Source: Corynebacterium cystitidis (GTDB lineage: Bacteria; Actinomycetota; Actinomycetes; Mycobacteriales; Mycobacteriaceae). From it: 64,000 nucleotides of DNA. Of the stretch, positions 47,554 through 57,469 are shown piece by piece; within the stretch, counting starts at the first letter, position 1, and each line of letters opens with the position of its first letter. The stretch covers positions 1,736,001 through 1,800,000 of the forward strand of contig NZ_LT906473.1 of assembly GCF_900187295.1 (NCBI RefSeq), in the 5' to 3' direction. The position numbers were made by a program, and so were the translations under genes. The notes beneath the pieces were generated by a model. The model was not told where the DNA came from. It saw nothing but the letters and a program-made list of their open reading frames with translations, and did no database searches.

Positions 47554-50500
47554 CTAGGTGTTCTTAGTGGCCCATGGCCAGCGGGTTGGTTTTTCAATTC
47601 CTTGAGCGCGAAGGTAAGTAATACCTTCGTCCGCCCAGGCGCTGGCGGTGGCTTCCGGTATGCCAGCGTTTATATGGGCTTGGACATCATGTTGTTTAAC
47701 GTTATCCCACGTAAGCGTACGATCAGTCGCGCTGTTGAAAATCTTATTCTGCTGCGCAGAAATCTCGCGGTGTACTTGTCCGCCAGTGAGATGCTGGTCG
47801 GGATGTTTTCCATGATTGTAGGCTGCGGCGAGGGTGTCTTCTGATACTGCTGGCGCACCATACTTTGCTGACAGCCCGTCACCGGGTGTGCTATAAGCCG
47901 ACTTCAAAGGCACGTGATGCCCTCCATTTGACCGATACGCCTCCATCTGTGTCTCCGGTGTCGTTTCAAGAGGCTTGCTTTCATACGATGGTGCAAAGGA
48001 ATCCTTGCACGATTCTAGCCCGAAAACATCGACCCAGAAGGCTGCGTGGTCAACATAGCCTTGGGCACTGGCGATCCGCGGGCTTAATCCGAGTGGGTCT
48101 TGGGCGTTGTACACACCAGCATGCGGGTGGTAGTAGCGGAAGCGGTTATACGCCCACCCCGACTCATGATCGTGGTACTGGCCAGCAAACAACAACGGTG
48201 AGGACTGCTCACCACGCCAGGTGCGCCTACCGTACAACGTCTGGGTAGACGACCCGACAATATCCCCGGTGTCAGGGTGGATGAGCTCCTGGGGTGCACC
48301 CGCCAAATCGCAGGTCATGGCGTAGAACACCGCATCCACCTGATCCTGATCCCAATCAGCAGCAGAACCACCAGGAAGAGGAGGGCTCTGGTGGTTGTCA
48401 CCATAGCCACCCTTAGTGGATGCGTGGGTGCCGGTAAGTGTGATTTGCCCAATCGTCTCACCCGTGGCAGGGTCATGAGCCCACACATAACCCGCACCAC
48501 GGTTCTCACCCAGGGTGGCCTGTTCTGCTACGAGGTGGTCACCCACATGGGCAAACACACTACGGGCAAGCACCTCACCGGTAGTGGTATCTACTCGTTC
48601 CTTAGCGACACGCCGCCCCAGGCCGTCATACAGGTACCGATACCCCACACCAGGTTCATCACTAGAGCTAAACCCAATAGGTTGTGCACCAGTAGCATAG
48701 TAAAACCGGTGCACCAACGGCTTGAGACTCACCCGTTTCGTCACCGTCTGGATAACACGTCCTGCCTGATCGTAAGCATAGGTCGTCCGTCCCACACGAG
48801 TCGGCATCGTCCCGGTAAACTCCACCTCAACATCACCACCACCAGCACTCCTACCAGCACCGGAATTCCTGCCAGCACCGGCACCAGTCTGGTGCTTGGG
48901 TCGTGGATGTGGTGTTGTCGCCTGCGCAGACGAACCCTCCTGGGCAAAAGCGGGTGTGGCAATACGTGTGAGTACACCAGCTGGGCTAAACCCATACGAT
49001 TCTGATACTGGCTGCTCACCGAAGTCAGGGTGGTGGCTACTGATCCCGGACCGGGACGAAACCGTAGCCTGCCGGGACACACCCTCAGACCTATCTGCGT
49101 GGGCATCAGTGTAGAAGCCTGTGGATGCACCTGTGCGTGTGGCATCACGGCTCACCCCGGTGACCCGGCCCAGGGCATCAACATCAAACATGGTCGCCCC
49201 ACGTAACCGGTCAGTAATCCCAGTCAGGGTCGTATCCGCCCGCCAGGTAAACTCCCGGCCAGCAACACCACGAAGCCCACCGGTAACCCCACCACCAGAA
49301 GAGGCCACACCACCACCACTGGTACTACCGCCGTGTGGGGTGGTGTCAAGCACACCAGTATGATCAGAGACCATCCTGCCCCGGGTGTCATGGGTGAACC
49401 TGCGCACCAGGGAACCCATGGTCATCCGGTTACGCTCACCACGGCTGCCTCGGCCGTAGGTCAGATCAGCAACAGGAGTCGGGAGCTCGACACCACCTCT
49501 GGTTCGGGTGATGGTGGAGGTGGTGATCTCGCCGACACCGTTCCGCTTATACGTGGTGGTGAACATGTCAGCACCCGGTAGGGTGAGATGCCCGGCCGCC
49601 ACCAACCCGGTAGGGGTGAACTCCACCGAGTGGGTGGTGGATTCCCCAGAAGCAAGGGTGACGGTTTCTTCCGTAATGCGCCCATACTCATCGCGGGTAT
49701 AGGAAATAGTCGTCGCCGGGTTTACAATCGTAGTGACCCGGCCCAACTCATCATAGGAATACTGGGTAGTACCCGACCCATCCACACTAGTGTCGGTCAA
49801 CCCCAATACGGTACGCGTGAGCGTAGTGGTTCCTGCCGGGGTAGTGACCTGACTGATCAACCCATCCGCAGTCACCGTCGTATCGGTAACAATCCCGTTG
49901 TAATCAGTCTCACGGGTAACCTGCCCATCCAAGTCATACTCATACGACCAGGTATTGCCATCCGCATTCGTTAACGCCACTGGTTGCATCTGGGTGTTAT
50001 ACACCAGGCGTGTGACAGCACCAGTAGCATCCGTAGAAGCAATCGGCTTATCAAACACCGTGTACTCAGTACGCGTGGTCGCCCCCACCTCGTTGGTAAG
50101 GGTGAGTTGGTTGCCTTCACCATCATAGGTCGCAGTCACACAAGCCCCATCCGGGTGGGTGATCCGTGTCGGCCAGCCCTCGGGGGTGTAGTCAATCCTG
50201 GTGGTGTTCCCGTCCGAGTCCATCGATTCTGTGACCAGGCCACGCACATCCCGCACCATACTGGTGCGCCTGCCGGCAGGGTCGGTGACGGCTACCTGCC
50301 GGCCAGCATTATCACACTCGATTGTGGTGGTTAACCCATCAGGATCAACAGTCGTGGCAAGCACCGCACCAGAAGAACGAATCTCGTAATCCATCCTGGT
50401 CCGTGCCCCGGTCGGGTGTGTGACCGCAGTTGTCAGGCCGAAAGCATCCACCTCATATTCGGTAGCATGCCCATCCCTGCCTATTACTCGTACCGGCACA

Positions 50501-52014
50501 CCCCAGGATCCGGGCTCCACATGGGTGGTGGTCCCATCCGGGTAGGTCACACTTACTGCCACACCATCAGCGTTGTAGGTCGTACGTGTTACTGCCCCGG
50601 CACTATCAGTGACCGCGGTGATCTGGTGATACTCGTTGTACTCACGGTCTTCAATACCACCTTCGGGGGTGATGATCCGCCACACATCCCCAGAAATCGT
50701 TGACCGGTACACGGTAGGCCGGATATCACCTAACACCTCGTCGTAAAGCCATGCGGGATCTACTGTCCACGGCTTGTTATCACGAGCACCGGTGCGCCCA
50801 CGGCCGGTCAGCCCTGCTGCGTCAAGCCCACCATCGCATAGTGCTGTGTATAGGGGCAGGGTTTCTAGCCGGTTAAGGTACTTATCAACAACCCCATCAC
50901 CAATAGTAAGCGGGTCATCGGGAAAAACACCGGCGGTTTCAATCAGGACACACACCCTACCCCCAGCAGGGGCATCTTCACCGGTATCCTCAGCCCAATA
51001 CAAAATGTTTGGAAACATTCCCCCGGTACCGACCTGGGAACTAACACGCCCCTGGTCGTCGAAACGGTAAAAATAGGATGCCCCGTTACGATCCGTCCAC
51101 CCACACGGCCGGTCATGGTCGTCGTAGTGATACCGCAACACACCAGCATGGGAGTTAATCACCCGGATCAGATTTCCACGGGGGTCGTACTCATAGGATA
51201 CTAACCGTAGGGGCGCATCCTCTGGGTGTGTATCTGGGTTGGACACCCAGATACTTGCGACCCGTTCAACAACATGATCCCAGGTAATGTCTAACCGTGT
51301 CCCGTCGGAGCGCACCATCGATGTCATCACACCGGTGGCGTTATCATAGGTGTAGTCAATCCGGTGCCCGGTGTGGTGAACAAGAGCTGAAATCCCGATT
51401 TCTACACCGACCTCAAACGTCTCAGCCACACTACATGGTGTAATACCTGACCCGATCATGGACTGGCCCACACTTGGTGGGGTATCCACAACAGCACCGG
51501 GTGGGGTTGTCACTTCCCCAGTCGTGTCGTAGACCCTGAAATGGTAGGTCACACCCTGGGCGATACTACGGACCCTGTAGGTGCCATCACCATAGGACAA
51601 CAACCAGCCACGCCCATCACCCCGGACCTCAGAACCATCAACAGGTGCCGGTGGGAAAGTAAGGATCGCCCCATCCCCGGTGACCATGAGTACTTCATCA
51701 CTTAAGACCTCAATATGGATATCCATTGTTGATACCCACCGTGGGCCTAACGCCCGGCCAAGTTGGTGCGACGTATGAGCGTTGCGGTCCACCACCAACG
51801 GCAGAACACCATCAATGCGGATATCGTGTGCGAAATTGACCATGGCACCGGAAGCCATATCGATAGGCTCACCACCAGTACATGCGCGGTCACCTTTGGT
51901 CACAGAGTTGTAGGCCTCGTCTCCAAGATCCTGATTCTTAACCGCTGGTGAGCCCGGTTTCGGATCAACCTTGGCTGCTTTGGCAGCTGACTCACCCTTG
52001 ACCGCGTTTTTCAC
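47554..52014 (-). CDS. Rhs/YD-repeat polymorphic toxin, N-terminally truncated, HNH-like C-terminal toxin domain
   Basis: The frame is open for 1,486 codons. It starts with a DUF6531-type entry (GDRACTGGEPIDMASGAMVN, near residue 45), then tens of YD repeats (for example YEYDPRGNLIRV, YTRDEYGRITEE), and the Rhs core end RYYHPHAGVYNAQDPLGL at about residue 1330. The remaining ~150 residues are the variable toxin: GGHHVPLKSAY and AAYNHGKHPDQHLTGGQVHR suggest an HNH/endonuclease VII fold with a GHH-type signature. Upstream of the GTG the frame continues only through a hydrophobic NGAIVLVFVLGLRATASS to a stop near 52085, where IS DNA begins. The export domain is therefore missing. Confidence 0.85.
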   Translation of the reverse strand: MKNAVKGESAAKAAKVDPKPGSPAVKNQDLGDEAYNSVTKGDRACTGGEPIDMASGAMVNFAHDIRIDGVLPLVVDRNAHTSHQLGRALGPRWVSTMDIHIEVLSDEVLMVTGDGAILTFPPAPVDGSEVRGDGRGWLLSYGDGTYRVRSIAQGVTYHFRVYDTTGEVTTPPGAVVDTPPSVGQSMIGSGITPCSVAETFEVGVEIGISALVHHTGHRIDYTYDNATGVMTSMVRSDGTRLDITWDHVVERVASIWVSNPDTHPEDAPLRLVSYEYDPRGNLIRVINSHAGVLRYHYDDHDRPCGWTDRNGASYFYRFDDQGRVSSQVGTGGMFPNILYWAEDTGEDAPAGGRVCVLIETAGVFPDDPLTIGDGVVDKYLNRLETLPLYTALCDGGLDAAGLTGRGRTGARDNKPWTVDPAWLYDEVLGDIRPTVYRSTISGDVWRIITPEGGIEDREYNEYHQITAVTDSAGAVTRTTYNADGVAVSVTYPDGTTTHVEPGSWGVPVRVIGRDGHATEYEVDAFGLTTAVTHPTGARTRMDYEIRSSGAVLATTVDPDGLTTTIECDNAGRQVAVTDPAGRRTSMVRDVRGLVTESMDSDGNTTRIDYTPEGWPTRITHPDGACVTATYDGEGNQLTLTNEVGATTRTEYTVFDKPIASTDATGAVTRLVYNTQMQPVALTNADGNTWSYEYDLDGQVTRETDYNGIVTDTTVTADGLISQVTTPAGTTTLTRTVLGLTDTSVDGSGTTQYSYDELGRVTTIVNPATTISYTRDEYGRITEETVTLASGESTTHSVEFTPTGLVAAGHLTLPGADMFTTTYKRNGVGEITTSTITRTRGGVELPTPVADLTYGRGSRGERNRMTMGSLVRRFTHDTRGRMVSDHTGVLDTTPHGGSTSGGGVASSGGGVTGGLRGVAGREFTWRADTTLTGITDRLRGATMFDVDALGRVTGVSRDATRTGASTGFYTDAHADRSEGVSRQATVSSRSGISSHHPDFGEQPVSESYGFSPAGVLTRIATPAFAQEGSSAQATTPHPRPKHQTGAGAGRNSGAGRSAGGGDVEVEFTGTMPTRVGRTTYAYDQAGRVIQTVTKRVSLKPLVHRFYYATGAQPIGFSSSDEPGVGYRYLYDGLGRRVAKERVDTTTGEVLARSVFAHVGDHLVAEQATLGENRGAGYVWAHDPATGETIGQITLTGTHASTKGGYGDNHQSPPLPGGSAADWDQDQVDAVFYAMTCDLAGAPQELIHPDTGDIVGSSTQTLYGRRTWRGEQSSPLLFAGQYHDHESGWAYNRFRYYHPHAGVYNAQDPLGLSPRIASAQGYVDHAAFWVDVFGLESCKDSFAPSYESKPLETTPETQMEAYRSNGGHHVPLKSAYSTPGDGLSAKYGAPAVSEDTLAAAYNHGKHPDQHLTGGQVHREISAQQNKIFNSATDRTLTWDNVKQHDVQAHINAGIPEATASAWADEGITYLRAQGIEKPTRWPWATKNT

Positions 52015-52125
52015 AGATGAGGCCGTCGCACGAAGTCCCAGAACAAAAACAAGAACAATGGCGCCATTATCGGCACTGGTTCATCTCCTCATGCAGGATC
52101 GGTATCCCACACACAAACCATCTGA

Positions 52126-53274
52126 CACCATCCCGGTAAACAACGCTGGCGCTGCACCAACTGCAACGCCACATCACTCAACACCCGGGCTAACACCGAT
52201 GAGATCCGCCACTTCACCATCTTTATCGAATGGATCCTCACCGGGGACCCAGCACACCGGGTAGCAGCCCGCTACAACGTCTCACGGCGCACACTGACCC
52301 GCTGGTTTAGATACTTCTGGTTTATCCAGATCCCGAGTATCACCGATCCGCACCGTGTCTATGACCAGCTGTTTATCGATGGCACCTACTTCCACAAAAA
52401 ATGCTTACTCGTAGCGTGCACCAGCACCCACGTTGTGGCCTGGCAATGGTGTATAAGAGAAACCACACGTGACTACACCACACTGTTAGACAAACTAGCC
52501 CCACCCCTAGTAGTGACTACCGACGGGCAACGCGGCAGCCTGAAAGCCATCAAAGACTGCTGGCCACACACCAAAATCCAACGCTGCCTAGTACACGTCC
52601 AACGCAATATCTACACCGAAACCACCCGTAATCCCCACACAGCAGCAGGCAAAGTACTGCGCCGTCTAGCAGACGATCTCACCGGCCTGACCGACAAGGA
52701 ACTAGCCGATAGCTGGATCAACTCCTTCAACAAATTCAGCCTGACCTTCCACGACTGGATTAACCAACGCACCTACCGTAAAGACGTCGCAGAAGCAGAC
52801 ATCCCCAAACGCATCCGCCCCAACCAACAATGGTGGTACACCCACCCACGCCACCGACGCGCCTACAAGCTGCTAAAAAGACTACTGGTAACAGAACAAA
52901 CCCTGCTGACCTACCTCAACCCACCAGAAGGCTGCCAAGCACTGAAATCAACCACAAACTGTCTCGAAGGCGGGATCAACAAACAACTCAAAGACCTCGC
53001 CTCCGACCACCGAGGCATGTTCGATGAACACCAACGCATCGCCATGGACTGGTGGCTCTACCACCACACCGAACACCACCAACCAGCCCTCCAACTAGCA
53101 AAAGACCAATACTTCGGACTCACCGGCTACAACAAAGCCAAACAACTCTACGCCGAAGAACAACAACATCACCACGGCCATCACACCGGCCGCCCCGCCA
53201 CCTACGACACAGGCATCGACACCGACTTCAACCCCAGCTGGGCCATCCGCCACGGATGGACAGGACGCGGATAA
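52126..53274 (+). pseudogene. IS256-family (IS1249-like) transposase, 5' end missing
   Basis: The open frame after a TGA at 52123 encodes about 382 residues. It has a zinc-ribbon remnant QRWRCTNCNATS, a helix-turn-helix RVAARYNVSRRTLTRWFR, and the DDE core with D in FIDGTYFHKK, D in VTTDGQRGSLKAI, the QRCLVHVQRN helix, and E in CLEGGINKQL. The usual start and first zinc-ribbon cysteines are absent or behind the in-frame stop, so at least 15 residues are lost. It abuts the truncated Rhs gene and probably caused that truncation. The right end seems to be in the TGTCCCTTA repeats near 53.3 kb. Confidence 0.8.
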
Positions 53275-53279
53275 AAGCA

Positions 53280-53332
53280 CACAAAATGTCCCTTACCCCG
53301 ACACGCCGAAAAAGCACACATTTTGTCCCTTA
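53280..53332. repeat. Paired TGTCCCTTA motifs at the right end of the IS256-type element
   Basis: CACAAAATGTCCCTTA (53280-53295) and ACACATTTTGTCCCTTA (53316-53332) are direct repeats in which the 9-mer ACAAAATGT is replaced by its reverse complement ACATTTTGT. They probably belong to the IS end. Confidence 0.5.
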
Positions 53333-53416
53333 AGCCCTATTCGCAGTTTCTGATTTCTTCGGCCTGGAGGTCGCGGACCTCCTCCCCCGCATGGTGGAAA
53401 CCCCGGAAAACGACGA

Positions 53417-53444
53417 AGCCCCCTCCACGACTGTGGAAGGGGCT
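53417..53444 (-). terminator. Stem-loop terminator of the initiator tRNA gene
   Basis: AGCCCCCTCCAC and GTGGAAGGGGCT (one mismatch) with loop GACT lie 14 bp after the tRNA 3' end on the minus strand. TTCG rather than a T-run follows. Confidence 0.6.
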
Positions 53445-53457
53445 AGCCGAAAGAAGT

Positions 53458-53534
53458 TGGTAGCGGGGGCAGGATTCGAACCTACGACCTCTGGGTTATG
53501 AGCCCAGCGAGCTACCGAGCTGCTCCACCCCGCG
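53458..53534 (-). tRNA. Initiator tRNA-fMet (CAT)
   Basis: A 77-nt cloverleaf on the minus strand with anticodon CAT. The anticodon stem has the three G:C pairs of initiators (GGGCTCATAACCC) and the acceptor has the unpaired first position (C1 against T72). CCA is encoded. These features mark it as initiator rather than elongator tRNA. Confidence 0.93.
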
Positions 53535-53727
53535 TCGGGTGATCTTCTTTTAATTTTCACCTGCTGCTTTCGTACCGGCGTACCGTATACCGAGCAACAG
53601 GGATCCACTATACATAACTTCGACAGAAAGGCCAAATCCCCTGTTCTAGATAATCTCTAGCCCAGGGGATTGAACTGATCGCTAACAACCGTTCACCCGG
53701 TTTTTACTTTGCTCCTCTTCGAGTTCC

Positions 53728-56727
53728 TTACTGAGTCAGCCCTTGGTATTCAGCCACTGCCTTATCCAGCTCGTCTAGTGCGCGGCCGTAGTCCTCGAAG
53801 GACCCGTTGCGGGCCTGCTTCAGGCCAGTCAGTGCTTCGTCGATCTGCTGCAGGGCTGCATCAGCATCGGCTGGTGGCGTACCCGGGGCCTCGGACTCCT
53901 CAGCAGTTGCCTTTTCATCCTGTGCCGCCTCGTCCTCAGCTGGTGCCGTATCGTCTGTAGCCGGGTCCTTAACTGTTTGGCCGTTTTCATCCACAAGATC
54001 GATGTCCTGGGCGGCAGAGGAGTCAATCCCCACCTGTTCCAATGCCTGGGACACGGTCGGCGCATACCCCACACGGCCCTTATAGAAAACCAATACGCGT
54101 AGCAGCTTCGGGAAGGCCGAGGCTTGGTCCTTACGCTGCGAGTAAATCGGCTCCACCCACAAGATCTCGCCGCCACCTACCGGCAGGGCCAACAGGTTAC
54201 CATTGTGAAGATCGTTGGTACCTTCCCAGAGGGTGCGGTCTCGTGCCACCTGATCAGAGGACATCATCGCGTCCTGGACCTGTTTCGGGCCCTGTGTCTG
54301 GGTGTTCGTCGGAAGGACCCGAACGGTGATGTCACCATAGTTTTCTGGGTCCGAGGTCACAGTCATGTGAGCCGACAGGAACTCACGGTTCAGTCCGCGG
54401 AATGGCGAGATCATCTGGAAGGTCGCTTCTTCTGTTTCTGGGTCAGCTGCCACGACGTAGTACGGCGGCTGGTTCAGTTCTTGGCGGCCCTCCGGTGCGG
54501 TCGGGTCATTCGGGACGGACCAGAACGCATCGTTATTAAAGAACACGCCTGGGTCCTCAACGTGGTAGCGGGCCAGCAGCTCGCGCTGCACCTTGAACAG
54601 GTCTTCCGGGTAACGTAGGTGCCGGTTCAGCTCATCGGAAATTTCCGACTTCGGTTGTACCGTATCTGGAAAGACATTCATCCACGCTTTGAGAACCGGG
54701 TCTTCTTCGTCGAACGCGTAGAGAGTGACTGTGCCGTCGTAGGCATCCACTGTCGCCTTCACCGAGTTGCGGATGTAGCCCACCTCGTTGGTGATCAAAC
54801 GCTGGGTGGTCCCGTCTGGGTTTAGCGCGTCCTGGGTTGCACCGCTGAGCGAGGTGCGCGTGGAATATGGCAGGGCGCTCAACGTGGTGTAGCCGTCCAC
54901 GATCCACTTCACCCGGCCGTCAACCACGGTCGGGTAAGTCTTCGAGTCTGTGGTCAGCCACGGTGCAGCCTTCTCCACGCGCTCCCGTGGGTCACGGTCA
55001 TACAGAATTTTGGATTCGCCATTCACACGATCCGACAGAATCATGTTCATCTCGCCGTACTTCAACGCGTAGGCAGCGCGGTTAAACCAGTTGCCTACAT
55101 CAACGCCACCTTCGCCGTCGTAGGTGAACTGCGTGGTGTCGGTGTCGTACTCGACGTCAGTGCCGTCTTCACTACCGACGATTGCGTAGTCCATGCCGTC
55201 GTCAGCCGAGGCAATAACTGGGCCGTAGTAAATACGGGGCTGCTCAGCGTAAATGCCAAGTTCCTCCGCATCCTCGCTCTCTCGAGCTGCCTGGTTGGTC
55301 TGCAGATCAGACACGGTGAACACGGGGAAACCACCACGAGTAGAACCAGCGTCCTGCGCGGCCTCATCAACAGTATTGGCCTGTGCAGCCACAAAACCGT
55401 TGCCGTGTGTGTACACGGTGTGGCGGTTGATCCAGTCACGCTGGTTTTCACTTAAAGCGTTCGGGTCCAGTTCGCGGGCTGCCACGACGAAGTCACGCAT
55501 CTCACCGTCTACTTCATAGCGGTCCATGGACAAGGTGTCAGGGAAACCGTAGAAGTTACGTAGCTGCTGGTTCTGCGTGAAGGTCGGCGAAATAATCTCC
55601 GGATCCAGCAGGCGAATGTTCGAGATCGTTGCTTCCTCGTTGGCGACCTCTTCATCGTTGACACTGTCGGTGCCCCAGTTGTCTACATAGTTCACCTTTT
55701 CATCAGTGATGCCGTACGCGTGCCGTGTCGACTCAATATTGCGAGAAATGTACTCTGCTTCCTTGGCCTGGCGGTTCGGCTTCACCGAAAACTGCTCCAT
55801 CAGCACGGGCCAGCCCTGCCCGATCACCAGTGCGGACACGACCATCAGTACGACGGCCAAGACTGGCACGCGCAGGTCTTTGTACACAACAGACAGGAAA
55901 AATGCTGCGGCAACAACAACCGAAATGATCATCAGGATGATCTTGGCGGGCAGCTGCGCATTGATGTCCGTATAGGAACCACCGGTGAAAATGTCATTCT
56001 GGTTGTACAGCAGGGTGTAGCGCTCAAGCCAATAGTTCAGTGCACGCAGTAGCATCCACAGGCCTGCGATCACTGCCAGCTGGATACGAGCTGCCTTCGA
56101 GACATGACCTTTGACTCCACTAACCTGATTGCCAACCCGGATTCCACCAAGCATGTAGTGAGCTACAGCGGAGATAATGAAAGCGATCACGAGCAGGGTG
56201 GACAGCGTGCTTACAACTGCATTGATCCCGGGCAAGCTAAAGGCATAAAATCCGAGGTCACGCCCGTATTGTGGGTCTTGCACACCGAAGGATTCACCGT
56301 TGATCCACAGGAGGAAGGTGCGCCAATTGCCTTGGCCGATAAAACCCGCAATGATTCCAACAACCACGGGAACCCAGGTAAGCAGGCTCTTCACACTGGA
56401 TTCGATGTTCGCCCGGTAGTGCGCCATCGGCGAGTTCGGGTCGATAAATGACAGGTCGTCGGGGCGTCCGCGCCACGCCATGTACGCCGCGAGATAGGTG
56501 ATTAAGCCGCCGACGATGGCGAAGATCACAAACAGCACAACGCGAGTGATGATCACATTGTTAAACACCCCCCTGAAGCCAAGTTCGCCGAACCAGAGAA
56601 AGTCCGTATAAAGTCCCACGATGGCCGGCAGCAACACGAGAAGTGCACCGATGACCAGCAAGGTCACCACCCATTTGCTGGATGGCTTCTTGATGGGTTG
56701 TTGAGGATTAGTCAGGCCAGTAGCCAA
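53728..56727 (-). CDS. UPF0182 family membrane protein
   Basis: The best start is TTG at 56727, which gives MATGLTNPQQPIKKPSSKW, the typical family beginning, with AAGGAG seven bases upstream. The ATG six bases earlier is only one base after AAGGAG. The product has about 999 residues: seven to eight transmembrane helices in the first 330 residues (with GELGFRGVFNNVI and a GDLGFYAFSLPG-like segment), a large extracellular domain, and an acidic, alanine-rich C-terminal region (PATDDTAPAEDEAAQDEKAT). The function is unknown; the gene is conserved across actinobacteria (Rv3193c-like). Confidence 0.93.
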   Translation of the reverse strand: MATGLTNPQQPIKKPSSKWVVTLLVIGALLVLLPAIVGLYTDFLWFGELGFRGVFNNVIITRVVLFVIFAIVGGLITYLAAYMAWRGRPDDLSFIDPNSPMAHYRANIESSVKSLLTWVPVVVGIIAGFIGQGNWRTFLLWINGESFGVQDPQYGRDLGFYAFSLPGINAVVSTLSTLLVIAFIISAVAHYMLGGIRVGNQVSGVKGHVSKAARIQLAVIAGLWMLLRALNYWLERYTLLYNQNDIFTGGSYTDINAQLPAKIILMIISVVVAAAFFLSVVYKDLRVPVLAVVLMVVSALVIGQGWPVLMEQFSVKPNRQAKEAEYISRNIESTRHAYGITDEKVNYVDNWGTDSVNDEEVANEEATISNIRLLDPEIISPTFTQNQQLRNFYGFPDTLSMDRYEVDGEMRDFVVAARELDPNALSENQRDWINRHTVYTHGNGFVAAQANTVDEAAQDAGSTRGGFPVFTVSDLQTNQAARESEDAEELGIYAEQPRIYYGPVIASADDGMDYAIVGSEDGTDVEYDTDTTQFTYDGEGGVDVGNWFNRAAYALKYGEMNMILSDRVNGESKILYDRDPRERVEKAAPWLTTDSKTYPTVVDGRVKWIVDGYTTLSALPYSTRTSLSGATQDALNPDGTTQRLITNEVGYIRNSVKATVDAYDGTVTLYAFDEEDPVLKAWMNVFPDTVQPKSEISDELNRHLRYPEDLFKVQRELLARYHVEDPGVFFNNDAFWSVPNDPTAPEGRQELNQPPYYVVAADPETEEATFQMISPFRGLNREFLSAHMTVTSDPENYGDITVRVLPTNTQTQGPKQVQDAMMSSDQVARDRTLWEGTNDLHNGNLLALPVGGGEILWVEPIYSQRKDQASAFPKLLRVLVFYKGRVGYAPTVSQALEQVGIDSSAAQDIDLVDENGQTVKDPATDDTAPAEDEAAQDEKATAEESEAPGTPPADADAALQQIDEALTGLKQARNGSFEDYGRALDELDKAVAEYQGLTQ

Positions 56728-56794
56728 AACCATGCTCCTTAAGAAATAGTGGTACAAGAAGGCGTATAGTCTTCTACTCTAAATTGTTCAACGA

Positions 56795-57427
56795 ATGATT
56801 GACCAGAAGGGTTCCCCATTGTCCGAATCTTCGCTAAATTTCTCCGCTGCTTCCACGGCGTTTTCTCAACAAGCGCTGAATAAGGCAATGATGGAGGCCG
56901 TGGAGTTCGTCCACGCCGAAGGTTGGGGTGCCAACCCAACACTGTTTGCTCTGGTCCCTACCTCCATGCTCGTCGATCAGCTCGCAGAGTTGCCGGGGCT
57001 TGACGACGATGCGGGCGCGGCGCCCCTCACGCTTGTGGTGCAGGATCACCTTCCGGAACACATTGACCCAGGGTCCGAGGAACTCGCCGATTACTGCGCG
57101 CGCCTGGCCTGGCCTCAGGAGGTGGCCGGGGTGGTACTGGCCCAGGAGATCATGTTCCGGGACGTGTCTGCTGCCACGGATGGCGGAACCGATGCCGGCT
57201 CCACTGGTGCCTCTGAGCCACGGCAGGCCCGCTTGTTTTCCGGTGTGTTACGCGGCGACGAGATCGAGCTCACTCTGCTGCAAATCCGCCCCTCCGAGGA
57301 AGAGATCGCCGAGGCTGGACCGTTCACGGAAGACGAGATTTCTCTGCGTGGTGGCCCGAATGTCGCTCCCGGTGTGATCGCTGCCTTGCGCTACGGCCTT
57401 GAGCAGAACCCGGAAGAAATGCTCTAG
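56795..57427 (+). CDS. PPA1309 family protein
   Basis: The 210-residue soluble acidic protein has family blocks ALNKAMMEAVEFVHAEGWGA, PTLFALVPTSMLVDQLAELP, LAWPQEVAGVVLAQEIMF and the end GPNVAPGVIAALRYGLEQNP. The family is conserved in actinobacteria and is usually divergent from UPF0182, as here. No enzymatic motif is known and the role is not established. Confidence 0.88.
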   Translation: MIDQKGSPLSESSLNFSAASTAFSQQALNKAMMEAVEFVHAEGWGANPTLFALVPTSMLVDQLAELPGLDDDAGAAPLTLVVQDHLPEHIDPGSEELADYCARLAWPQEVAGVVLAQEIMFRDVSAATDGGTDAGSTGASEPRQARLFSGVLRGDEIELTLLQIRPSEEEIAEAGPFTEDEISLRGGPNVAPGVIAALRYGLEQNPEEML

Positions 57428-57469
57428 ACTGGTAAAGAATTAAGCCCCGACACTTGAGGAGATTGCGCC

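Noticed and set aside
52081-52264. Alternative plus-strand frame as the transposase N-terminus
   Set aside because: The zinc-ribbon RWRCTNC is read in the frame after the TGA at 52123; the other frame has no family similarity.
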